Source of the DNA: Motiliproteus sp963974645
Lineage (GTDB): Bacteria > Pseudomonadota > Gammaproteobacteria > Pseudomonadales > Balneatricaceae
Length of the DNA: 64,000 nucleotides
Direction of reading: 5' to 3'
Assembly: GCA_963974645.1 (NCBI GenBank)
Contig: CAXBEA010000002.1
Coordinates: 20,875-84,874 of the forward strand
In this document: positions 23,184-32,624 of the stretch, piece by piece
Layout of the letters: each line of letters begins with the position of its first letter
Numbering within the stretch: position 1 is the first letter of the stretch
Notes under the pieces: model-generated
Databases searched by the model: none
The model's input: only the letters and a program-made list of their open reading frames with translations
Told to the model about the DNA's origin: nothing
Translations under genes and position numbers: made by a program

Positions 23184-25943
23184 CTAGTTAACTTCAGTCT
23201 TCTCATCTAAAGCCGCGCTATCGGCAACTGCTGGTATAGCATTAGAGCCTCTGTAGCGAGATAAAATCCACTTTTCGATCTCTACCAAAATCAGTACAGA
23301 AGAAGCCACCAGGATAATCAACCCCCAGGTTTCAGCATCTACCGCTGTCGTTCCAAATAACGCCTGCATCGGTGCCGCGTAGGTAAATAGAAGCTGAAAG
23401 AACAGCATCACCGCGATAGCGTAGAGCAGGTAACGATTGCCAAACAACCCTGAAAAGGTCAACGATGGCGCAAGCAGGTAGCGCACACTGAAGATATAAA
23501 ACAGTTCGAACATAACCAGTGTATTCACCGCCACCGTGCGGGCCAATTCAATCGAGGCCCCCTGCTCCCGCTGCCACAAAAATAAACCGAAGGTACCTGT
23601 AACGATGATCAGCGACACAAAGACGATTCGCCAGATCAAAAAACCAGACAGAATTGGCTCCTGCGGGTCTCGAGGTGGGCGCAGCATGGTACCTTTCTCT
23701 GCCGGTTCAAACGCCAACGTCAAGGCCAGAGTTACAGCGGTGATCATATTGACCCAGAGTATTTGCGCTGCGGTGATCGGCAGCATGCGGCCCATTGCGA
23801 TCGCGGCAACGATAGTCAATGCCTCTCCACCGTTGGTCGGAAGTACAAATAGAATCGACTTTTTCAGGTTGTCATAAACCGTTCGTCCCTCGGCCACGGC
23901 CTGGGCGATGGTAGCGAAATTATCATCAGCCAATACCATCTCAGCCGACTCCTTGGCGACCTCGGTGCCATTGATCCCCATCGCGATACCGACATCGGCC
24001 CGCTTAAGTGCGGGGGCGTCATTAACACCATCCCCGGTCATGGCCACCACCTCACCCTGGGCCTGCAGCGCGGTGACTAGGCGTAACTTTTGTTCCGGAG
24101 AAACGCGGGCAAAGATATCCGCGCGCGTTGCCAGCGCTTGTAATTGAGTCTCATCACAGTCCAGCATATCGGAGCCGCTAATAACCGTATCGCCGTCTCC
24201 GATATGCATCTGGGTGGCTATAACTCGTGCGGTGATGGCGTGATCGCCGGTGATCATCTTGACCTGAATCCCCGCATCCTGACAGGCCCTGACGGCTAGG
24301 GTCGCCTCCTCTCGTGGGGGGTCGATAATCCCCACCATACCCAGCAGGGTTAAGCCGGCTTCCACATCCTGAAATCTGAGACTCTGTTGGCCTGCATCGG
24401 CGGCTTTAAAGGCGATAGCCAGCAACCGATACCCCCGACTCGCTAAGGTGTGCAGCAAGGACTCCCAATAGGCCTTGCGCAGGGGCTTATCTTCACCGTC
24501 CATACGCTGCCAATGGCACATCTCCAACAGCTGTTCAGGAGCACCTTTGATATAAATAAAACCATGCCCTGCGTGGTCATGATGCAGGCTTGCCATGAAA
24601 CGATGCTGCGACTCAAAAGGGATAACATCGATACGGGGGAAACGACGCAACTGCGTCTGAGAGTCCATCCCTGCTTTATGCGCCAGGGTGACCAGAGCCC
24701 CCTCGGTAGGATCACCATGTACCAACCACTGGCCATCGACTTCAGACAGGGTGGCGTCATTGCAGAGCACGGCTGCTTGTACCAACTCCTGTAACCCAGG
24801 AAGATCCTCTGCCAGTATCGATTTCCCCTCAACACTAAAACTGCCATGAGGATTATAGCCACTGCCACTGACCTCACAGATCCCGACGCCGGTAACCAGT
24901 GTCTGCACTGTCATCTGATTTCGGGTCAGGGTTCCAGTTTTGTCGGAGCAGATCACAGTAACCGAGCCCAGTGTTTCGACGGCAGGTAGACGCCTTATAA
25001 TCGCTTTCTTGGCCGCCATACGCTGCACCCCGATCGCCAACGTAATCGTCATAATTGCAGGCAACCCTTCAGGGATACCAGCAACGGCAAGACCTACCGC
25101 CGCAAGGAACATATCAGCAGCTGAATAGCCGTGGCCAAAAACGCCGTATGCAAAGGTGATTACGGCCAGAAGCCCTATTCCTAGCATCAGCCAGCGGGAA
25201 AAGCTGTCCATTTGTCGCAGTAAAGGCGTCGTCAGGCTCTGTACCTGACCCAGCAGACCACTGACCTGGCCAATTTCGGTCGCATCGCCGGTAGCAACCA
25301 CCACACCCTGCCCCTGACCATAACTAACCAGTGTGCCGGAGTACGCCAGGGACTTACGATCACCGATAGACGCCGCCTCAGCGACTTCTATTGAACTTTT
25401 CTCCACCGGCATCGACTCGCCGGTAAGCAAAGCTTCCTCGATCCGCAACTCACGCGCTTTGAACAGCCGCAGATCGGCGGGTACCTTGTCACCGGATTGC
25501 AGCAACACAACATCACCGGGAACCAACTGTTCAGCTGGCACACTGATAAAACGGCCGTCACGTTTAACCATCGCCTGGTGCGACATCAGATTGCGAATAG
25601 CATCGAGTGCCTTTTCCGCTTTACCTTCCTGAACGAAGCCGATCACGGCATTGATCACCACCACGCCTAGAATAACCCCGCTGTCGACCCAGTGTTCAAG
25701 CAGGGCGGTTACCACACCGGCAAAAATCAGGACGTAGATAAGCAGATTATGACATTGCGCCAAAAATCGCTTAAACGGGCTCTTTACCTCGGGCTGAGCT
25801 AACGCGTTGGGACCAAACTGGGCTAGGCGCGCCTCTGCGTCTTTTTGCGACAAACCTTCATCAGAGGCAGTAAGCTCCTGAAAAACCTTATCCTTATGCC
25901 ACGCATGCCAGGGGGTAAGATTTTTTTTAATCGATGCATTCAT
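23184..25943 (-). CDS. Cation-transporting P-type ATPase, type II-like
   Basis: A 919-residue inner-membrane pump. It has the actuator TGES (residues 175-178), the PEGLP motif in helix 4, phosphorylation Asp334 in CSDKTGTLT, and the hinge TGDGVNDAPALKRADVG. The layout is that of Ca2+ and Na+ type II pumps with a six-helix C-terminal domain. In helix 6 the SERCA-type NxxTD is NMITAVT, with alanine where calcium pumps have Asp, so the ion is uncertain. ATG 25943 has AAGGA 7 bases upstream; a TTG two codons earlier does not. Confidence 0.88.
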   Translation of the reverse strand: MNASIKKNLTPWHAWHKDKVFQELTASDEGLSQKDAEARLAQFGPNALAQPEVKSPFKRFLAQCHNLLIYVLIFAGVVTALLEHWVDSGVILGVVVINAVIGFVQEGKAEKALDAIRNLMSHQAMVKRDGRFISVPAEQLVPGDVVLLQSGDKVPADLRLFKARELRIEEALLTGESMPVEKSSIEVAEAASIGDRKSLAYSGTLVSYGQGQGVVVATGDATEIGQVSGLLGQVQSLTTPLLRQMDSFSRWLMLGIGLLAVITFAYGVFGHGYSAADMFLAAVGLAVAGIPEGLPAIMTITLAIGVQRMAAKKAIIRRLPAVETLGSVTVICSDKTGTLTRNQMTVQTLVTGVGICEVSGSGYNPHGSFSVEGKSILAEDLPGLQELVQAAVLCNDATLSEVDGQWLVHGDPTEGALVTLAHKAGMDSQTQLRRFPRIDVIPFESQHRFMASLHHDHAGHGFIYIKGAPEQLLEMCHWQRMDGEDKPLRKAYWESLLHTLASRGYRLLAIAFKAADAGQQSLRFQDVEAGLTLLGMVGIIDPPREEATLAVRACQDAGIQVKMITGDHAITARVIATQMHIGDGDTVISGSDMLDCDETQLQALATRADIFARVSPEQKLRLVTALQAQGEVVAMTGDGVNDAPALKRADVGIAMGINGTEVAKESAEMVLADDNFATIAQAVAEGRTVYDNLKKSILFVLPTNGGEALTIVAAIAMGRMLPITAAQILWVNMITAVTLALTLAFEPAEKGTMLRPPRDPQEPILSGFLIWRIVFVSLIIVTGTFGLFLWQREQGASIELARTVAVNTLVMFELFYIFSVRYLLAPSLTFSGLFGNRYLLYAIAVMLFFQLLFTYAAPMQALFGTTAVDAETWGLIILVASSVLILVEIEKWILSRYRGSNAIPAVADSAALDEKTEVN

Positions 25944-26106
25944 GATCAATTCCTTTATGAGTCATGATTTATTTATAGCTCTTCGCATCTCGCTTAGATA
26001 CATAACTAAATAAATATAATGCCCTCACGATCAGGATCTCAAATAGCCATTGAAACGTCCTCGCAACCTATTACACTGATCCGGTGACCACCAATGGAGA
26101 GTTAAC

Positions 26107-26910
26107 TTGAGCTTGATCCCCACCCTCAAACCCTGGTTTGGAAGCTTTAGCTTTGCAACGGCACAAACCAACCAGTGGCGTATCGGGGCGTTGACGGTCT
26201 CAATTCAACGACACGCATCGGAATGGCAAGTTTGTCACCTCAACACCGGCGCGACCATCGATGAGCAGGCCACAATCGAGGTGACAGAGAACACTAGCCC
26301 ACTGGAGGAAGGCGCCAAATGTCAGCGACATGCTGTTGCGCAGTCAAACCAGCCCTTAAGGGTACTGCCCGGATTAGCCGATCGGCCCGTGGTAACGCGC
26401 CCGTTAATTCCATTTCATCTCCACCCTGGGCAAGAGGTACGGCTCTATGTAGGCACCTCAATCTGGCTGCAAATCTATGCCTTTGAGTCGGGACCGCTGC
26501 TGCTGGACCTTCCTGTGCAGCGACCGTCCGACACCTGGTTTGGCCCCTCTAGCCGCGAAGGCGAGGTCTGCTATGCGGCCCGAACCCGGGCAATTTTAGA
26601 CCTGCAGGATCTGCCGCTGAGGACCGTTCGAGCAACCACCCCGGTAAGAATCAAAAATAACGGCCAGACCCCTCTGTTATTGGAACGCCTGCTGCTGCCC
26701 ATTCCCCACCTCTCTGTGTTTACTGCCCACGACGGCCGTTTGTGGACCGAAGAGCTTTCGATTCACTGTGACCAAGAGATGAGGTCGGCCCACTTGCAGA
26801 TAGGCAAAGGGGCACCGGCCATGGCGGGTACGACTCAGCAACTAAACCCTCCTCGAGTACTTCCGGAGCGTGGCGTCTTTACTCGGGCTCTGGGAGCCAT
26901 TTTTGGTTGA
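26107..26910 (+). CDS. DUF432-domain protein
   Basis: A 267-residue soluble, strand-rich protein with no signal peptide or membrane helix. Features that match DUF432 are the RPLIPFHLHPGQEVRLYVG segment, LQIYAFESGPLLLDLPVQRPSDTWFG, and the late TPVRIKNNGQTPLLLERLLLPIPHLSV. The start is TTG at 26107 with GGAG 7 bases upstream. It is followed 39 bases later by a MscS channel, a pairing seen repeatedly for DUF432, so it is probably a channel-associated protein. Confidence 0.85.
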   Translation: MSLIPTLKPWFGSFSFATAQTNQWRIGALTVSIQRHASEWQVCHLNTGATIDEQATIEVTENTSPLEEGAKCQRHAVAQSNQPLRVLPGLADRPVVTRPLIPFHLHPGQEVRLYVGTSIWLQIYAFESGPLLLDLPVQRPSDTWFGPSSREGEVCYAARTRAILDLQDLPLRTVRATTPVRIKNNGQTPLLLERLLLPIPHLSVFTAHDGRLWTEELSIHCDQEMRSAHLQIGKGAPAMAGTTQQLNPPRVLPERGVFTRALGAIFG

Positions 26911-26949
26911 GAGGGACTCGGATGAGGGCTCTCGAATTAGGGAACAACG

Positions 26950-27828
26950 ATGAATGATTTTTGGTTATCCGTTTCAGACTGGCAGCTGCTAGACCGTGCA
27001 TTTTCTGGTGGACGCGCGATCCTGCTGGTCGGTTTCGGTTATCTACTCGCCAATCTGGCCAGCAATGGCCTGGATCGGCTGATGAGCAAACATCTGACCC
27101 GACACCACCTGATCCTGATCCGGCGAATCGCCTTTTACCTGATCATGGGGATGTTCTGCATATCAGCACTTCGCGAACTGGGGTTTCAACTCAGCGTGCT
27201 TCTGGGCGCTGCCGGCATTCTCAGTGTGGCTGTCGGCTTTGCTTCACAGACCTCCGCCTCGAATATTATCAGCGGGCTATTCCTGATCGGTGAACGCCCT
27301 TTTTCCGTGGGTGATGTAATTCGCGTCGGCAGCACCACCGGCGAGGTCCTGTCGATCGACCTGCTGTCCGCCAAGCTACGCACCTTTGATAATCTATATG
27401 TGCGTATACCCAATGAAACCCTGATCAAATCAGAAGTGACCAATATGACCCGGTTTCCGATTCGGCGTCTGGATCTGGAGATAGGCATCGCTTACAAAGA
27501 GGATGTCGATAGGGTCAGCAAAGTGCTAAAAGAGGTTGCCAACGCAAATCCGCTGTCGCTAGAAGAGCCAGAGCCGATGATTGTCTTTATGGGTTTTGGG
27601 GATTCGGCGATTAATCTTCGATTTTCAGTCTGGGCAACCAAGGAGAAGTTTCTAGACCTCAAAAACAGCATTCAAGCGGAGATAAAAATAGCCTTTGATG
27701 CAGCCAACATCGAGATCCCCTTCCCCCATCGCACCCTTTATGTCGGCAGCGCAACCTCGCCCTTTCCGGTTGAGATGGTTAAGCCAACACCTGCGCAAGC
27801 CTCGAAACAGCAACAAGAGCCGGTTTAA
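26950..27828 (+). CDS. mscS: Small-conductance mechanosensitive channel
   Basis: A 292-residue MscS-family channel with three helices. The pore helix TM3 contains the small-residue run GAAGILSVAVGFASQTSASNIISG, followed by the beta domain PFSVGDVIRVG and IPNETLIKSEVTNMTRFPIRR. It releases solutes on hypo-osmotic shock. The gene follows DUF432 in an operon, and its stop overlaps the convergent tatD stop region by 4 bases. Confidence 0.94.
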   Translation: MNDFWLSVSDWQLLDRAFSGGRAILLVGFGYLLANLASNGLDRLMSKHLTRHHLILIRRIAFYLIMGMFCISALRELGFQLSVLLGAAGILSVAVGFASQTSASNIISGLFLIGERPFSVGDVIRVGSTTGEVLSIDLLSAKLRTFDNLYVRIPNETLIKSEVTNMTRFPIRRLDLEIGIAYKEDVDRVSKVLKEVANANPLSLEEPEPMIVFMGFGDSAINLRFSVWATKEKFLDLKNSIQAEIKIAFDAANIEIPFPHRTLYVGSATSPFPVEMVKPTPAQASKQQQEPV

Positions 27829-28595
27829 ACCCTATCGAAGAGTCGCTCGAAGTTAGCGCTGGTCGCTGTAGCCACCTGCTCCAGACTCAATGATTTGATC
27901 TGGGCAACCGCTTCAGCCACTTCTCGGACATAACAGGGCTCATTGGAATGACCTCGATGGGGAACCGGGGTCAGGTAAGGCGCATCTGTCTCGACCAGAA
28001 TCCGTTCTAAGGGTACGCGCCGAACCACCTCTCTCAACGTAGCGGCATTGCGAAAGGTGATAATCCCAGAAAATGAGATATAAAGACCCAGCTCTAGTGC
28101 TTGCTCGGCCATCGCCCAATCTTCAGTAAAGCAATGCAACACCCCACCTGCCTGCGACAGCCCCTGGCGCAGGCTATCCAGAGTGTCCTTTTGTGCAGCC
28201 CGGGTATGGACAATTACCGGCTTGTTCAGCTGCTGAGCGACCTCTAGATGGAGTTCAAAACTACGTTGCTGAGCGGCAATAGATTCTTGTCCATAATGGT
28301 AATCCAACCCGGTCTCGCCGATCGCGATCACGCGTGAGTGTGCCGCTGCAGCAACCAGTACGGCCGGGTCAAGCTGTTCGATCTCGTCGCTTAACGGATG
28401 CACACCCACCGATGCTTGCACCTGCGGGAAGGGGTCGATCAGCGCCAGCATCGCGTCGCAGCGCGCCATATCGGTTCCGACGCAGAGCAGTCGAGAAACG
28501 CCCTGCTGGCTGGCACGCTCGATAACAGGTTGGAGTTGACCGGCGTACGGATCCAGATCCAGACGATCGAGATGGCAATGTGAGTCGATAAGCAT
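27825..28595 (-). CDS. tatD: TatD-family metal-dependent hydrolase
   Basis: A 256-residue TIM-barrel hydrolase with metal ligands in the N-terminal DSHCHLDRL, Glu in IGETGLDYHYG, His in PVIVHTRAA, His in GVLHCFTE and Asp in LVETDAPYLTP. Family members act as 3'-5' DNases or related phosphoesterases. It is the last gene of the holB-pilZ-tatD end of the fatty-acid cluster, as in Pseudomonas (YcfH type). Confidence 0.94.
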   Translation of the reverse strand: MLIDSHCHLDRLDLDPYAGQLQPVIERASQQGVSRLLCVGTDMARCDAMLALIDPFPQVQASVGVHPLSDEIEQLDPAVLVAAAAHSRVIAIGETGLDYHYGQESIAAQQRSFELHLEVAQQLNKPVIVHTRAAQKDTLDSLRQGLSQAGGVLHCFTEDWAMAEQALELGLYISFSGIITFRNAATLREVVRRVPLERILVETDAPYLTPVPHRGHSNEPCYVREVAEAVAQIKSLSLEQVATATSANFERLFDRV

Positions 28596-28656
28596 GGGCG
28601 TAATTACTTGCTGAGAGTGATATTAATCGTGAGAAGCTATTCAGAACCGGGGAAAA

Positions 28657-29007
28657 TCACATGGTATGGGTGAGCCGTCCAGAACCTAGGGCACCCGCTA
28701 GGTACGTTTCTATTTTGCCGACAATGGTGTTGTCATCCGCACTCAACTGGATCCCTATCCCAGCCATCTTGCCGCCCTGAGCACCACGCGGCGTGACCCA
28801 GACCACCTTACCACTCACTGGAATTTTATCGGGCTCCTCCATCAGATCCAGCAGCATAAACACCTCTTCCCCAAGCTGATAGTCTCGCTGAGTCGCCACA
28901 AACACCCCGCCATTTTGGATATAGGGCATATAACTGCGGTAAAGCTCGTCTTTGGTTTTGATGGTCAGGGAAAGAATTCCGTGGCTGGCTCGAGGGCTGG
29001 CTGACAT
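28657..29007 (-). CDS. pilZ: PilZ-domain protein
   Basis: A 116-residue single PilZ domain between holB and tatD, the classical site of the type-IV-pilus gene pilZ. The sequence begins near GILSLTIKTKDELYRSYMPYIQNGGVF. The RxxxR and D/NxSxxG motifs for c-di-GMP are missing, as in the original PilZ, so it probably works through protein contact, affecting pilus assembly. No pilus gene is adjacent. Confidence 0.92.
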   Translation of the reverse strand: MSASPRASHGILSLTIKTKDELYRSYMPYIQNGGVFVATQRDYQLGEEVFMLLDLMEEPDKIPVSGKVVWVTPRGAQGGKMAGIGIQLSADDNTIVGKIETYLAGALGSGRLTHTM

Positions 29008-29031
29008 CGCTCGTTCTCTACTGTCGCTGGA

Positions 29032-30060
29032 TTAGTATCTAAGTTGAAACAAACCCTTCCAATCGATCAGCAGGTCTTCAAGTAACAGCCGTTCGTTGGG
29101 ATTATTTCGACTCATCAAATAGTGACGATATTGCTGTATTCTATCAGCGAATTCAAATATCTGCTGCGCGGATAGGCGCTGGCTCAGGGCGATAATCATC
29201 TTTTTTGCGGTTAAACTGTTAATGCAGTCGGGATCCTGGGTCGATTGAAAACGAATGAGATCCTGGACCAGCGTCAACCACCAATCGAGTAGATCGAGCA
29301 ATCGAACCTTGGCTAACTTTTCAGCCGCCTGAGTGCTGCTACCCTCACCCGTAACCGCCTGTTTCAGGGCTTGATAGAGAGCCTTGCGCTGCTCAGCACT
29401 GTCATTCTGCAACAGCTCGAGTGCGGCCAGGGGTGCACCTGCAGCGAGATTCAACAGCTCGGTTAAATCGCCTTCATAATCAGTTTGCTGCTTTATCCAA
29501 TCGAGGGCTTGCGGCTGATCTGGATGATTCAAATAGAGCGCCTGACAACGGCTGCGAATAGTCGCTACGATGCGCCCAGGAAGGTGACTGTAAAGCGCAA
29601 ACAGGGTTTTACCACCCGGTTCTTCCAGTACTTTTAACAGCGCATTAGCTGCGTTGATATTCATCGCCTCCGCAGGGCCGAGTACCACAACGCGATAACC
29701 ACCCTGTTGTGCAGACAGCGTAATCGTAGAGACCAGGTCACGTATCTGATCGACCTTGATCGGCTTGCCCAGCCCTTCGGGGGCAATTTCAACCAGATCA
29801 GGATGACTGCCCTGGGCGTTCAGCAGGCAGCTCTTGCAATGCCCGCAACTGACGAGCAACTCCGCTTGCTGCTGCGGTTGCTGACAGAGTAGATACTGAC
29901 CCAGCGCTTTGGAAAACTGCGCCTTGCCCAGCCCAGGTTCACCACAGAGCAACAAGGCATGCGGCAGACGCTGCTGCTGATGCTGTTCGGTCAAGCGCTG
30001 CCAGAGTTGATGCTGCCAGGGCAGAACGGACTGTAGCTGGGAGACGGGATCAACGTCCAT
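29032..30060 (-). CDS. holB: DNA polymerase III delta' subunit
   Basis: A 342-residue clamp-loader subunit. It has a P-loop-like LLCGEPGLGKAQFSKAL, a zinc-binding group CGHCKSCLLNAQGSHPD, and the LLKVLEEPGGKTLFAL sensor region. It is part of the complex that loads the beta clamp. It overlaps tmk by 11 bases, the usual gammaproteobacterial tmk-holB arrangement. Confidence 0.95.
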   Translation of the reverse strand: MDVDPVSQLQSVLPWQHQLWQRLTEQHQQQRLPHALLLCGEPGLGKAQFSKALGQYLLCQQPQQQAELLVSCGHCKSCLLNAQGSHPDLVEIAPEGLGKPIKVDQIRDLVSTITLSAQQGGYRVVVLGPAEAMNINAANALLKVLEEPGGKTLFALYSHLPGRIVATIRSRCQALYLNHPDQPQALDWIKQQTDYEGDLTELLNLAAGAPLAALELLQNDSAEQRKALYQALKQAVTGEGSSTQAAEKLAKVRLLDLLDWWLTLVQDLIRFQSTQDPDCINSLTAKKMIIALSQRLSAQQIFEFADRIQQYRHYLMSRNNPNERLLLEDLLIDWKGLFQLRY

Positions 30061-30685
30061 GATTAAAAAACTCCTGCATCACCTGGCTGATCTGCTGCTG
30101 AACATCTACTAGAGGTTTGGCTGCATCGATGATTCTAAAACGCCCAGGTTCGGCATTCGCGCGTTCAAGATAGGCGCTGCGAACACGCTCAAAAAAGGCT
30201 AGCTGTTCCTGTTCGAAGCGGTCCAGATCACCCCGCTGTCTTGCGCGCGCCATCCCAACATCAACCGGCACATCGAGCAACAGGGTCAGATCGGGGCGCA
30301 GATCGCCCTGCACCAACTGCTCTAACTGGAGAATTCGAGCTCGATCAAGATTACGCCCCCCGCCCTGATAGGCAAAAGTGGCATCGGTGAAGCGATCGCA
30401 GAGTACCCAACGCCCCGCTGACAACGCGGGGACGATGACTTGCGACAGGTGCTGCGCACGGGCGGCAAACATCAGCAATAGTTCACAATCACTGCTGACC
30501 GGCTCTTCACGCTCGACCAGCAATAAAGTGCGTATCTGTTCGGCCAGAGGTGTGCCGCCCGGCTCACGAGTCTCCACAAAGTCGATTTGCTGCAGCCGTA
30601 ATAGGCTGCGCAGGTATTCAATATTGGTACTCTTACCGACCCCTTCACCGCCTTCGATGGTGATGAATTTCCCATTAACTGACAT
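30050..30685 (-). CDS. tmk: Thymidylate kinase
   Basis: A 211-residue kinase making dTDP from dTMP. It shows the P-loop EGGEGVGKSTN, the DR motif in VLCDRFTDATFAYQGGGR, and a lid with RARQRGDLDRFE of the E. coli type, in which the arginines sit in the lid. It is placed between mltG and holB and begins at the mltG stop. Confidence 0.96.
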   Translation of the reverse strand: MSVNGKFITIEGGEGVGKSTNIEYLRSLLRLQQIDFVETREPGGTPLAEQIRTLLLVEREEPVSSDCELLLMFAARAQHLSQVIVPALSAGRWVLCDRFTDATFAYQGGGRNLDRARILQLEQLVQGDLRPDLTLLLDVPVDVGMARARQRGDLDRFEQEQLAFFERVRSAYLERANAEPGRFRIIDAAKPLVDVQQQISQVMQEFFNHGR

Positions 30686-31767
30686 TAGTTTTCACTCTGT
30701 GCTTTTTCGGGTATCGCCGCTTCAGCCTCGACCGCTGGAGAAGATTGATAATCTTTGCGCCGCTGCTGCCGCTGGAAACGTGTTACGGCACGATTGTGTG
30801 CTTCAAACGTCGCCGAAAACTGATGACTGCCGTCCCCTTTGGCGACAAAGTACAGCGCATCGCCCGATTCAGGATGGAGTGCAGCCCGGATCGCAGCACG
30901 GCCTGGATTGGCGATAGGGGTGGGCGGTAGGCCATGAATTCGGTAGGTGTTGTAGGCTGTATGCCGATTCAGGTCGGCACGGGTGATATTACCCGTATAG
31001 CCCTCCCCCATCCCGTAGATCACGGTCGGATCGGTCTGTAGCCGCATCTTCTTGTCTAATCGGCGGGTAAAGACGCCCGCTATCGCCGGGCGCTCGAACG
31101 CCGCGCCGGTCTCTTTCTCAACAATAGAGGCTAGGATCAGCGCCTCGTAAGGGCTACTGAGCGGTAACTTGTCGGCACGCTCCGCCCACTCCTGTTCGAG
31201 CAACCTTTGCATCGATTGATAGGCACGCTGCAGAATCTGTCGATCCGTGGTGCCGCGGCTAAAGCGATAAGTATCGGGATAGATCCAACCCTCGGCGGAG
31301 TTTTCGATCCCCAGTAGTTGAGCAATACTCTGGGGGTCGGTCTTCTCAAGCGTTGTCAGAATCTGGGGGTGTGCCTGCAACGATGCAATAAGCTCCTGTA
31401 CGGTTTTACCCTCAACCAGGGTAACCTGATAACTGACAACCTCACCTTGGACCATCATCTGCAGTAGTGCTGCATGATTCAATCCAGGTTCAAGACGGTA
31501 TTCGCCCGCTTGGATACGGTGAGCCAGGTTGTTGTGACGCGCATACAGACGTAGCAACAGCGGCTGGTCGACAAACCCGCGCTCAACCAACTGATTGACC
31601 ACCGCTCTGAAACTACTTCCCGGCGCAACCAGCAACTGCTGAGGTTCGTTCAATAGCAAGGGTTGCTCACCAAGCACCTTAAGCTTGGATTGGCCAAAAT
31701 AAGCGGCAACAGCAACGACCACCAGTAGCAACAAAAGGCCTATCAACAGATGCTTCAGGACTCGCAT
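30685..31767 (-). CDS. mltG: Endolytic murein transglycosylase
   Basis: A 360-residue inner-membrane protein with one N-terminal helix (about residues 5-25) and a periplasmic YceG domain. The catalytic Glu is in ILASIVEKETG, and the conserved DPTVIYGMG and YNTYRIHGLPPTPI segments are present. It cuts nascent glycan strands to set their length. The C-terminus is a short, charged tail. It overlaps pabC by 13 bases. Confidence 0.95.
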   Translation of the reverse strand: MRVLKHLLIGLLLLLVVVAVAAYFGQSKLKVLGEQPLLLNEPQQLLVAPGSSFRAVVNQLVERGFVDQPLLLRLYARHNNLAHRIQAGEYRLEPGLNHAALLQMMVQGEVVSYQVTLVEGKTVQELIASLQAHPQILTTLEKTDPQSIAQLLGIENSAEGWIYPDTYRFSRGTTDRQILQRAYQSMQRLLEQEWAERADKLPLSSPYEALILASIVEKETGAAFERPAIAGVFTRRLDKKMRLQTDPTVIYGMGEGYTGNITRADLNRHTAYNTYRIHGLPPTPIANPGRAAIRAALHPESGDALYFVAKGDGSHQFSATFEAHNRAVTRFQRQQRRKDYQSSPAVEAEAAIPEKAQSEN

Positions 31768-32588
31768 CGTCTAGCCTCAACCAGCCACTGCTTGACGGAT
31801 TCAATCATAGGGGAAAGAGGAATAGCACGACCCGCGCAGCCACGTACGGGTAATACGCCAAAGCCCGTATTGGTGACAAACGCGCCCTCGGCGTCAAACA
31901 GATCATCAACACTGAGCGCTTGCTCAATCACCTCGACGCTATTTCTTTCGGCCCAGTCAATAATCACCGATCGAACAACGCCCGCCACTCCGCATTGATC
32001 CAAGAGTGGCGTTAGCAGTTGTGGCCCCCGAACCAAGAACAGATTACTCATCGTGCCTTCAATTAAACGATTTTGAATATCGCACACCAAGCCCTCAGGG
32101 TACTGATCCTGCCATTCACGCCTGGCCAAGACCTGCTCCAAGCGATTCAAATGTTTAATGCCTGCCAACAAGGGGTTAAGCCCCAGCCGGGTACGGCACA
32201 GATAGAGTTCACAGCCTTGCTGATACCAGTGCTGTGGATACTCAGTAGCAGCTGAGATCATCAGCAACCGATTGGGTGAGAGTGGTTCAGCAACCCGATA
32301 ACCGCGTCCACCGGCACCCCGCGTCACAATCAGCTTCAGGATGGCCTGTTCTCGACCGCGACAAAGCTGCCCAATCTCACTCCTTAAACAATCGATTAAA
32401 GACTGATCAGTGGGTATTCCAAGGCGCTTTAACCCCTGATAAAGACGATCCAGATGACGCTGCAACAGCAGCGGTTTCTCGGCCTCGATGCGCAGTGTTT
32501 CAAAGACGCCATCACCGTAGCTTAGGCCTCGGTCATAGAGACTGAGCTGGGCGCAAGGCTGACCGTTAACCAGAGTATTATTCATCAA
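31755..32588 (-). CDS. pabC: Aminodeoxychorismate lyase
   Basis: A 277-residue fold-type IV PLP enzyme that releases p-aminobenzoate for folate synthesis. The PLP lysine lies in GIKHLNRLEQVLARR, and the YGDGVFETLRI start and GTMSNLFLVR segments are typical. It sits between fabF and mltG as in E. coli and Pseudomonas. Confidence 0.94.
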   Translation of the reverse strand: MMNNTLVNGQPCAQLSLYDRGLSYGDGVFETLRIEAEKPLLLQRHLDRLYQGLKRLGIPTDQSLIDCLRSEIGQLCRGREQAILKLIVTRGAGGRGYRVAEPLSPNRLLMISAATEYPQHWYQQGCELYLCRTRLGLNPLLAGIKHLNRLEQVLARREWQDQYPEGLVCDIQNRLIEGTMSNLFLVRGPQLLTPLLDQCGVAGVVRSVIIDWAERNSVEVIEQALSVDDLFDAEGAFVTNTGFGVLPVRGCAGRAIPLSPMIESVKQWLVEARRCES

Positions 32589-32624
32589 AAAAAGAAACGG
32601 GCTGCGGATGCAAGCCTGTATGCC

